Source: an uncultured bacterium (GTDB taxonomy: Bacteria > Verrucomicrobiota > Kiritimatiellia > RFP12 > UBA1067). Taken from it: a stretch of 7,764 nucleotides of DNA. How positions within the stretch are numbered: the first letter of the stretch is position 1; each line of letters opens with the position of its first letter. Location of the stretch: contig CAMIVJ010000120.1 in NCBI GenBank assembly GCA_946401765.1, positions 1 through 7,764 of the forward strand. The letters run 5' to 3'. A program made the position numbers and the translations under genes. Positions 1-6,075 of this stretch are shown in pieces. The notes beneath the pieces were generated by a model. It did not search any database and was not told where the DNA came from. It was given only the letters and a program-made list of their open reading frames with translations.

Positions 1-564
1 GCGACTCATCTGGGGTTTGCCAACGTGATGGGTATTGGCCCAGGCACGCTCGTCATTTCGGATTACGTGAAGCTCTATCCGATGAGAGGGCTTGAGAGCG
101 TTCTGCCGGAGGTGACGCTCGTCATCGAGCCGCTGGCAGAATACTGGACGGGCAACGACGCCGTCGGACAGGCCCTCACCGTCTCCAACCTCGTCTATCG
201 GAGCACTTCCGAGAATTCGCAGACAGCGCACACCACCACGGTGCTCGGCTGCTACACGCCCGCGTCGACGACCTCCGCGCCCAAGGTGCAGCTGGGCGAC
301 GCCGAACATCTTTCGGTGGGCCTCGACCTGAGCGAGCGCACCACGGAGTTCGACGTCGCTTTTGGCGGAGGATTCTCTTTCACCGAAGGCTCGCGCGTTC
401 TCGTGCACCTTGGCGAGCGCAGGCGTGTGCAGTCGAATCGGCTTGTGGCGTGGCCGGAGAGGCCGGCGGGCGTGACTTTCAAGGGAACATCCAGATACGA
501 CAGCTTCGAAGTGCGAGACGATGGCCTCTATCTGACCAGCGGCACGCTCATAATCATACGCTGA
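1..564 (+). CDS. Large secreted beta-rich surface protein, C-terminal part (5' end outside window)
   Basis: The reading frame is open from base 1 to a TGA at 562-564, giving 187 visible residues; the gene starts before the window, so the internal ATGs are not starts. The composition is beta-strand-like, with alternating hydrophobic and polar residues, many Gly, Ser and Thr, and no membrane helix. Visible residues 68-92 are Ser/Thr-rich (13 of 25). The end (FKGTSRYDSFEV, then DDGLYLTSGTLIIIR) resembles the closing strands of autotransporter-associated-repeat and LamG-type secreted proteins common in Verrucomicrobiota and Kiritimatiellota, which usually end in a 'GLYL' strand. I recognise no catalytic motif. 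The CotH kinase gene begins two bases after the stop, so the two are probably co-transcribed and this protein may be the kinase's substrate (inference). The coding call is firm; the surface role is only a style match. Confidence 0.75.
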   Translation, partial: ATHLGFANVMGIGPGTLVISDYVKLYPMRGLESVLPEVTLVIEPLAEYWTGNDAVGQALTVSNLVYRSTSENSQTAHTTTVLGCYTPASTTSAPKVQLGDAEHLSVGLDLSERTTEFDVAFGGGFSFTEGSRVLVHLGERRRVQSNRLVAWPERPAGVTFKGTSRYDSFEVRDDGLYLTSGTLIIIR

Positions 565-566
565 GA

Positions 567-3311
567 ATGAATCTCTTCGCGACATTGAAACGCGCCGCCC
601 TGTGCGCATTGTCGCTTGCGGGCTGCGCGCTGCAGGCTGCGGAGAGCGCGTTCTCCGCCTCGTTCGGCGAATACTCGCCGGGCGAGGCGCTGGGCGAAAA
701 GGGCGCTCGCGGCGGAACATGGCGCGTAACGGAAGACGCGACGGCGACGAACGTGGTGATGGCGGCGCGCGCTTCGATGGACTACAAAGGCACGGTTTCG
801 TTTGCGGCGTCGTCAGCATGCGCTGGCAACGTGGAGCGCGTGAACATTGCAATCTTCGTGGACGCGCTGCGCAACATGGACATTGCCGTTGAAGGCGGCG
901 CGGCTGGGCTTATGCCCGTTCTCCATGACGACGGCGCGGCAGGCTACCTCGTGTGGGGCAGCGGACGCTGGCAGCGCGTGGTCGCGGATGGCGCGGCGCC
1001 GGAGGAAGGCGCATGGCTCGACGTGCGCGTGGAGTTCAAAATCGTCAACGGCGTGAGGCTGGTGAGATACCTCGTCAAGAGCGGGAATGATGGCGGCTAC
1101 GTTTGCTGCCGCACGCGTGAGGGAGACCGGGAATGGTTCCTCGCAGGCGAAGGAGGCGAGCGGCGCGAGGTGGAGTATTCCGGGCGCGGGAAGTTCGCCG
1201 AGCTTGAAGGGACGGACGAAGTGGAGGCGGCGCCTCCTGTGTACAACTGGATCGGCGGGGCTGCGGGCGACTGGAACGATTCCGCCTGCTGGGAGAAGGA
1301 CGGCGTGCAGGGATCGGGCGTGCCAGGCGCAGGCTCTTTCGCGTTCGTGACGAACGCGGTGGAGATGACGCATGGTTCAGAGTGCGCCTCCATTGCTTCT
1401 CTCATCGTTGCCGACGGCTCCGATTTTGTTGGCGGAAATGTGAAGACCGCCGTGGAGCTGAAGGTGAACCGCGCGCGCGTGGGGCACGAGCTGGCGCCAG
1501 CCGTGGGAAGGTTCTTCGGCGTGGAGCCGGACTATGCGTTCAGCTGGAACCGCGGCACGTGGGCCAAGGCGTGGGAGACCGGCGTGGTGGGGCGAGAGAG
1601 GGCGTACACGCCGTCTGAGGGCGACTGCGGAAAGTGGCTGAGGCTCATCGTCTCGAATGCGGTGGAGCAGGTCTATTCGAAGGATGTGTTCTTTTCGAGC
1701 CTGCCAGTGTGCTATCTCACTACAGACGACGGCGGCGCGCCGACTGCGGCCAAGGAGGAGCATGCGGGAACGCTTTTCGTGCAGGGCAACGACGAGTTCA
1801 AGAAGCAGTACGACGGACGGCTTGAGTTCAAGGTGCGCGGAAACTCATCGTCGAGCCATCCCAAGAAGTCGTACAAGCTCAAGCTTGAGGAGAAGGAGAA
1901 TGTGTTCTCGCTCGGAGAGAAGAAGGACCGCCACTGGATCATGACGGCGAGCTACAACGACATGTCTCTTCTTCGCAACAAGATTGCCGGCGACTTCGCG
2001 AACGACATCGGCTCGAAGGGAATGAAGTCCACATGGGTGGACTGCGTGCTGAACGGAGAGTACATGGGCACGTATCTCTTCAGCGAGTCGATCCGCATCT
2101 CGTCCGGCCGAGTGGACATCTTCGACTGGGAGGACGCCGCGGCGGATTTCGGCGCGACGGAAACCGACTTCTCCGCGATCGACGCCGCGCTTGCATTGGA
2201 CCCCGCCTCGGTGGACATCTCCGGCGGGTACATCTTCGAATTCGACGCCACCTACGACGAGCTATCCAAGTTCAAGACAACCGCCGGGAACCTTGTGATG
2301 CCCGTTATGCTTCATGAGCCGGAGCATCTCTTCACTTCGGCGCGGATGATGGAATGGTGCAGGCAATTCATGCAGAACTATTTCGACGCATGCACTTCGG
2401 CGACGCATCTTTCAGGAGAAGGGCGGCACTGGTCGGAGTATTCCGATGCGGATTCCATGGTGAACTACTGGCTCGTGAACGAGATGCACGGAAATCTCGA
2501 CGCGTACCAGAAGAGCCGCTATGCGTACATTGACAGGGGCGGGAAGCTGATGTGGGGGCCGGTGTGGGACTTCGACTACGCGTCGGCGTCCGTCGCGATT
2601 CCAACGGCGCAGCAGCCCGACGTGTGGTTCTGCTCTAACGACGACTGGACAGCGAGCGCCAACACGTGGAACACGTCCAGCTGGCGCAACTTCACGAGCT
2701 CGTGCGTGTACAAGGAGTGGGCGAGCGACCCGTACTTCTGCATGAAGGCTTGGGAGAGGTATTGGCAGATCAGGGAGAAGTTCGTGGAGCTTTCCGCGCC
2801 AGGCGGAACGGTGGAGCGGGCGAGCAGGCGGCTTGAGCGCTCGCTTGCGGTGAACGACGCGCGGTGGTCGCGCAGCCGAGATCATGCTTCGGATGCCTCG
2901 ATATACCGCGACTTCCTGCGGCGCAGGGTGGATTGGATGGATGCGCAGTTCAAGGACGTTCCCACGCTCATGGCATCGCTGAAGTCGTCTGGCCAGACCG
3001 TTCCGTACTTTGCGGACGACGCCGTGATCACGCCGACGGCGGGCGGCGACAGGCGAATCACGGCGTCCGCGGTGGTCACCGCGGGCGCAACGCAGGTGGA
3101 GGTGTACGTGAACGGGCGCCTGCTCGGGCGCTATCAGGCGGATGGCGGAGCGATCGGCGACGTGCCAGTACCGCGCGCGATGCTCGAACGCGAGGGCCGC
3201 CTCAACTGCGTGGCCTTCGTCGCGTACAATTCGAGGAACGCGATCGTCGCGCGCAACTACTGTCTCGTCCGCACTCCGCCCGGACGCGGCACGCAGTTTT
3301 TCATCCGATGA
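567..3311 (+). CDS. Secreted multidomain CotH-type atypical protein kinase
   Basis: The protein has 914 residues. ATG 567 is chosen because a signal peptide follows directly: basic K8-R9, a hydrophobic core, then L17-A18-G19-C20, a good lipobox (A24 could instead be a type I site). A GTG at 450 would only add a non-signal leader inside the upstream gene. No clear Shine-Dalgarno site is present; the TGA-GA-ATG junction suggests coupled translation. Domains: beta-sandwich, about 25-220; 'YNWIGGAAGDWND' surface module starting at 226; Ig-like module, about 296-378, with 'AYTPSEGDCGKWLRL'; CotH kinase, about 379-796; C-terminal beta domain, about 797-914. CotH hallmarks are present: RGNSS at 424-428 followed by KKSYKLKL at 433-440 (nucleotide-binding Lys region), GGYIFEFD at 553-560, N643-L-D645 (catalytic-loop-like) and WDFD at 667-670 (metal-binding, DFG-like). 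CotH family members phosphorylate secreted or spore-coat proteins on Ser. No key motif looks lost, so activity is plausible. The substrate is unknown. Confidence 0.88.
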   Translation: MNLFATLKRAALCALSLAGCALQAAESAFSASFGEYSPGEALGEKGARGGTWRVTEDATATNVVMAARASMDYKGTVSFAASSACAGNVERVNIAIFVDALRNMDIAVEGGAAGLMPVLHDDGAAGYLVWGSGRWQRVVADGAAPEEGAWLDVRVEFKIVNGVRLVRYLVKSGNDGGYVCCRTREGDREWFLAGEGGERREVEYSGRGKFAELEGTDEVEAAPPVYNWIGGAAGDWNDSACWEKDGVQGSGVPGAGSFAFVTNAVEMTHGSECASIASLIVADGSDFVGGNVKTAVELKVNRARVGHELAPAVGRFFGVEPDYAFSWNRGTWAKAWETGVVGRERAYTPSEGDCGKWLRLIVSNAVEQVYSKDVFFSSLPVCYLTTDDGGAPTAAKEEHAGTLFVQGNDEFKKQYDGRLEFKVRGNSSSSHPKKSYKLKLEEKENVFSLGEKKDRHWIMTASYNDMSLLRNKIAGDFANDIGSKGMKSTWVDCVLNGEYMGTYLFSESIRISSGRVDIFDWEDAAADFGATETDFSAIDAALALDPASVDISGGYIFEFDATYDELSKFKTTAGNLVMPVMLHEPEHLFTSARMMEWCRQFMQNYFDACTSATHLSGEGRHWSEYSDADSMVNYWLVNEMHGNLDAYQKSRYAYIDRGGKLMWGPVWDFDYASASVAIPTAQQPDVWFCSNDDWTASANTWNTSSWRNFTSSCVYKEWASDPYFCMKAWERYWQIREKFVELSAPGGTVERASRRLERSLAVNDARWSRSRDHASDASIYRDFLRRRVDWMDAQFKDVPTLMASLKSSGQTVPYFADDAVITPTAGGDRRITASAVVTAGATQVEVYVNGRLLGRYQADGGAIGDVPVPRAMLEREGRLNCVAFVAYNSRNAIVARNYCLVRTPPGRGTQFFIR

Positions 3312-3330
3312 CTTTGTGTCGCCGTCGTTT

Positions 3331-4761
3331 TCAGATTTTCTCTGAGGATGTAATTGGCCACTTGTTCCGACGCCACTCCTTCACCGCGCGTGCCGCGGCG
3401 CGTCCTGCGGCCTCGCCCATCTGGTTGCAGTTGACCATAACGCGCAGCGCGCCGTAGGCTTCTCGTTCGCAGTCCACCATACGTCCGGCACAGTACAGGT
3501 TCTCCGTGCCGACCGGCAGAAGCGCGCGCAGGGGAATCTCGTACCATGTTGGGTACGGACCCGCGTCCGTGCGCCATTTGCCGCGCCGCCACTGGATTTT
3601 CCCCTCGGGCGTCGTCTCCATCACGTGCTCGTCGCCGTTGAGGTAGCGGAAGGTGATGCCGGACCCTTCGTGGATGTCCACGCGGTAGGATCCTTTCGCG
3701 ATGCAGTCGTCGAAATGACGGCCGAACAGCACGTCCTTCGAGGTCACGCGATACTGCGCCACGATGTGACGCGACTCGCGCAGGCCCATGTCGGGCGCGA
3801 CGGTCACAAGCGCAAGGCGCTTCCCCTCGGGCATCGGGAACTTCCGGTTCGCGGCGTCGACGATCTGCTTCAGCTGCGCGCGCCCCTTGAAGAGGCCTTC
3901 GGTGAGGTCGCGCGCGACAGACGGATCGCAGGCGGAGATGCGCGTGGCCGCCAGGAACGTGAGGCCTGGCGCGCCGATGACTGGCGCCGACCACTGGAAG
4001 ACGTGCTTGAGGCCCGCGCCGCCTGAAGGTCCCATGAGCTTCTCGAAGGAGAACGACGGATGCGCTTTCTTGATGGCATCCGCGCCCGAGAGGATGGCGC
4101 AGAGCGTGTGCGCCTGCAGGTCGCTGCGCGGCTGTGTCCACGTCTTGAACCCGGCGCGCGCCGCGAGGATGGCGTCGCCTGTCGCGTCGATGAACTGCTT
4201 GGCCGCAAGCGCGCGCCGTCCGTCGCGGTTCTCGATCACCACGTGCGTGAGGTGTCCGGGACGGTCCAGCACGGCGTCCACCACTTGTGCCTTGAGATAT
4301 GAGTCGATCGTCTTCGCCTCGCGCACGAGTTCGTCAAGCGCGATCTCCAGCGCCGCGACGTTCAGGTAGCAGCCAACGCTCTTGTCGGTCTTTCCCAAGA
4401 GACGCGCCTCGCCGCGCGCCAAGAGCTTCTGCTCGATTTCCTCCGTGATGCCGCCGATGATCTGGCGCGCGCCGTCCGTGGAGTAGAGCGAATGCCACAC
4501 GGGAACCAACCCCGCTGTGGCCGTGCCGCCGAAGAAGGCGTTGTATTCGACGATGGCGACCGAAAGTCCTGCGCGCGCGGCCGTCACGGCCGCCGCCACG
4601 CCCGTCGTCGATCCGCCAGCCACCACGAGGTCGTACGTGCCGGCTATTGGAATCGTTTCGCCCTGCGTCACCAGGCGACCGTCTTCCGTCGCGCGCACGC
4701 GCAGCCCCGCCAATGTGCCGCCCGCAGTCACGGCGGCGATGAACTGTCGTCTGTTCGTCAT
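3331..4761 (-). CDS. Tat-exported FAD-dependent oxidoreductase (PF12831 type)
   Basis: The protein has 476 residues. The N-terminus TNRRQFIAAVTAGGTLAG (from residue 2) is a twin-arginine (Tat) signal with R4-R5 and a short hydrophobic stretch, so the enzyme is probably exported folded with its flavin bound. A Rossmann FAD-binding motif follows: YDLVVAGGSTTG at 43-54 with the acidic strand-end E72. FIDATGD at 190-196 is the second dinucleotide-fold signature. The C-terminal part has NLYCAGRM ending at 428 and GEAAGRAAA at 449-457, the closing FAD-contact motif of this family. Family members flavinylate or oxidise diverse substrates and are often found beside glycosidases in the PVC group; the substrate here cannot be read from sequence. 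The gene converges on the CotH gene (19 bp between stop codons) and diverges from the hydrolase/glycosidase operon. A perfect TATAAT lies about 115 bp upstream of its ATG. No strong Shine-Dalgarno site is seen. Confidence 0.87.
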   Translation of the reverse strand: MTNRRQFIAAVTAGGTLAGLRVRATEDGRLVTQGETIPIAGTYDLVVAGGSTTGVAAAVTAARAGLSVAIVEYNAFFGGTATAGLVPVWHSLYSTDGARQIIGGITEEIEQKLLARGEARLLGKTDKSVGCYLNVAALEIALDELVREAKTIDSYLKAQVVDAVLDRPGHLTHVVIENRDGRRALAAKQFIDATGDAILAARAGFKTWTQPRSDLQAHTLCAILSGADAIKKAHPSFSFEKLMGPSGGAGLKHVFQWSAPVIGAPGLTFLAATRISACDPSVARDLTEGLFKGRAQLKQIVDAANRKFPMPEGKRLALVTVAPDMGLRESRHIVAQYRVTSKDVLFGRHFDDCIAKGSYRVDIHEGSGITFRYLNGDEHVMETTPEGKIQWRRGKWRTDAGPYPTWYEIPLRALLPVGTENLYCAGRMVDCEREAYGALRVMVNCNQMGEAAGRAAARAVKEWRRNKWPITSSEKI

Positions 4762-4818
4762 ACTATCACATTGTTCTCGTTTTCGGTGTCCGCAATGAAG
4801 CGAACATTCTTAGTCATT

Positions 4819-4838
4819 GGCATGTCTACAACCATGCC
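4819..4838. repeat. Inverted repeat GGCATG-N8-CATGCC in the oxidoreductase leader
   Basis: There is a perfect 6-bp inverted repeat with an 8-nt spacer. It sits between the predicted minus-strand -10 box and the ATG at 4761, roughly 30-50 nt downstream of the expected start site. It could be an operator half-site pair or an mRNA hairpin in the 5' leader. It is short enough to occur by chance, so the function is unproven. Confidence 0.35.
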
Positions 4839-4874
4839 GCACATTCGTTTTCTAATCTGATCAGGACAAGCCGC

Positions 4875-4903
4875 ATTATACTACAATGTTCGGCGCCGCG
4901 CAA
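4875..4903 (-). promoter_or_regulatory. Sigma70-like promoter for the FAD oxidoreductase gene
   Basis: On the minus strand, TTGCGC (4903-4898) and a perfect TATAAT (4880-4875) are separated by exactly 17 bp. The -35 box matches consensus at only 3 of 6 bases but the -10 box is perfect. The predicted start near 4868 would leave a leader of about 107 nt before ATG 4761. It lies back to back with the plus-strand promoter, with 20 bp between the two -35 boxes. Confidence 0.55.
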
Positions 4904-4918
4904 AGGGGAATTTTTCCT
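4904..4918. repeat. Imperfect palindrome between divergent -35 boxes
   Basis: AGGGGAATTTTTCCT is a 15-bp imperfect palindrome (five of seven pairs match around a central T) filling most of the 20 bp between the two outward-facing -35 boxes. The position would suit a regulator acting on both promoters, but the arms are imperfect and short. Confidence 0.25.
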
Positions 4919-4923
4919 ATCGC

Positions 4924-4952
4924 TTGCATTGGGCCGAGATATGTTGTATGAT
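4924..4952 (+). promoter_or_regulatory. Sigma70-like promoter for the hydrolase/glycosidase operon
   Basis: TTGCAT (4924-4929) and TATGAT (4947-4952) are separated by 17 bp. The -10 box matches consensus at 5 of 6 bases and the -35 box at 3 of 6. The start site would fall near 4959, leaving about 30 nt before ATG 4989. It is the only AT-rich promoter-like stretch directly upstream of the two-gene operon. Confidence 0.55.
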
Positions 4953-4963
4953 AATTGCATCAT
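4948..4963. promoter_or_regulatory. Candidate operator ATGAT-N6-ATCAT over the -10/start site
   Basis: A perfect 5-bp inverted repeat with a 6-bp spacer overlaps the -10 box and predicted start of the plus-strand operon promoter, a typical place for a repressor to bind. A TTGCAT copy lies within it (4955-4960), 31 bp downstream of the -35 TTGCAT. No regulator gene is in the window, so the binding protein is unknown. Confidence 0.35.
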
Positions 4964-4976
4964 TTTCACCCTTTCT

Positions 4977-4980
4977 GGAG
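4977..4980 (+). promoter_or_regulatory. Shine-Dalgarno site of the alpha/beta hydrolase gene
   Basis: GGAG lies 8 nt before ATG 4989 and supports that start over the internal ATGs. Confidence 0.7.
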
Positions 4981-4988
4981 AGTAGGCC

Positions 4989-6059
4989 ATGAAGACGAAT
5001 AAAATGCGGGCGATAGTAGTGTCGGCGGCATGCGCGGCGATGGCGGCTTGCGCGGCTGACGTGAAGGGCGCGCGCGCGAAGAAGCATGAGCCGTTCGGCG
5101 ACGAGCTGCTTGTGCATGTGAAGTCGTCACTTGACGGCACAATGCAGCCGTGCTGGTTCTGGGCGCCGGAAAAGGCGAAGAGCGAGGCCGTGCCGCTTGT
5201 GGTTGGCCTTCACACATGGAGTCCGGACTATAAAATGAAGAGCAACTACGCGCCCGCGTTTGAGTACGCGCGGAAGAACGGCTGGGCGATGGTGGGACCG
5301 AACTTCAGGGGACCCAACAAGACGCCGCCCGCATGCGGAGGCGACCCGGCCGTGCAGGACATCGTGGACGCGGTGAACTACGCAAAGTCGCATGCCAAGA
5401 TCGACGAGAAACGTGTGTACATAATCGGGGGCTCTGGCGGTGGGCACATGACGCTTCTCATGGCCGGTCGCCATCCCGAGATCTGGGCCGGATGCGTAGC
5501 GTTCTGCCCAATCACCGATCTCGCCCGCTGGCACGCCGATTCCATGTTGAAACACCCTGGCAGGGGCAGAGGGTATGCGAAGATGATGGAGGGCGCGTGC
5601 GGCGGAACTCCGGCCCAGAAGCCGGAGGAATACCGCCACCGCTCGCCGCTCACATGGCTAGACAGCGCCGCAAAGGCAGAAGTGCCCGTGTACATCGTCA
5701 CCGGCATCCACGACGGATGGAAGGGGTCCGTGCCAGTTGGACACGCCATCCGCGCGTTCAACATGCTTGCCAGCGAGAAGGACCGCATTTCCGAGGATGA
5801 CATCGCGAAGATCGAAGCGGATCAGAAGGTGCCGGCCGCGCTTGCCTACAACGGGCCGAATGATCCGTTCTACAGCTCTCGCAACAGAATCCACCTGCGC
5901 CGCACGTCGCGGAACGTGCGCTTCACGCTCTTCGAGGGCGGCCATGCCGGAAACTACCCGGCCGGGCTCGACTTCCTCTCGCGCCAGGTCAAGGGCCGAC
6001 CTGCAGACTTCACAATCCCCTCCGAAGGCAAGGGCGCCGAAGAAGCGCTGAATCCGTAA
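4989..6059 (+). CDS. Secreted alpha/beta hydrolase, prolyl-oligopeptidase/esterase-like (S9 fold)
   Basis: The protein has 356 residues and is first in a two-gene operon. The N-terminus has K2, K5 and R7, a hydrophobic Ala-rich core and A20-C21-A22, so it is exported; cleavage after A22 or lipidation at C21 (weak lipobox MAAC) are both possible. The fold is a single alpha/beta hydrolase domain. GGSGGGH holds the nucleophile S149, GIHDGW holds the likely acid D242, and FEGGHAGN holds the catalytic H319. VVGLHTW and PNFRGPN upstream match the oxyanion and early-strand region of the secreted PVC-group S9 family. The usual beta-propeller of true prolyl oligopeptidases is absent, so an esterase acting on carbohydrate decorations (acetyl, feruloyl or similar) is more likely than a peptidase; this is inference. 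The glycosidase starts 16 bp downstream, fitting a role in removing side groups from the glycan that enzyme cuts. Confidence 0.85.
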   Translation: MKTNKMRAIVVSAACAAMAACAADVKGARAKKHEPFGDELLVHVKSSLDGTMQPCWFWAPEKAKSEAVPLVVGLHTWSPDYKMKSNYAPAFEYARKNGWAMVGPNFRGPNKTPPACGGDPAVQDIVDAVNYAKSHAKIDEKRVYIIGGSGGGHMTLLMAGRHPEIWAGCVAFCPITDLARWHADSMLKHPGRGRGYAKMMEGACGGTPAQKPEEYRHRSPLTWLDSAAKAEVPVYIVTGIHDGWKGSVPVGHAIRAFNMLASEKDRISEDDIAKIEADQKVPAALAYNGPNDPFYSSRNRIHLRRTSRNVRFTLFEGGHAGNYPAGLDFLSRQVKGRPADFTIPSEGKGAEEALNP

Positions 6060-6063
6060 AGGC

Positions 6064-6068
6064 AGGAG
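6064..6068 (+). promoter_or_regulatory. Shine-Dalgarno site of the glycoside hydrolase gene
   Basis: AGGAG lies 7 nt before ATG 6076, in the 16-bp gap after the hydrolase stop codon. It fixes the start and indicates independent initiation within the operon. Confidence 0.75.
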
Positions 6069-6075
6069 AAGAGAA

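Noticed and set aside
450..566. Upstream GTG start that would lengthen the CotH protein by 39 residues
   Set aside because: The extension would overlap the upstream gene and bury the signal peptide internally; the signal peptide begins exactly at ATG 567.
813..1373. Minus-strand reading frame of 186 codons inside the CotH gene
   Set aside because: Antisense shadow, low-complexity composition rich in Arg and His, no start signal or family resemblance.
3331..3345. TCAGA-TTTTC-TCTGA hairpin as a bidirectional terminator
   Set aside because: The stem is only 5 bp, AT-rich and not followed by a T run on either strand.
3257..4141. Second minus-strand frame of 294 codons overlapping the oxidoreductase
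   Set aside because: Shifted frame of the real gene with Arg/Ala-rich composition; the true frame holds the Rossmann and FAD motifs.
4795..4860. Possible 21-residue small protein on the plus strand in the divergent intergenic region
   Set aside because: No Shine-Dalgarno site or promoter; it is the tail of a longer shadow frame antisense to the oxidoreductase start.
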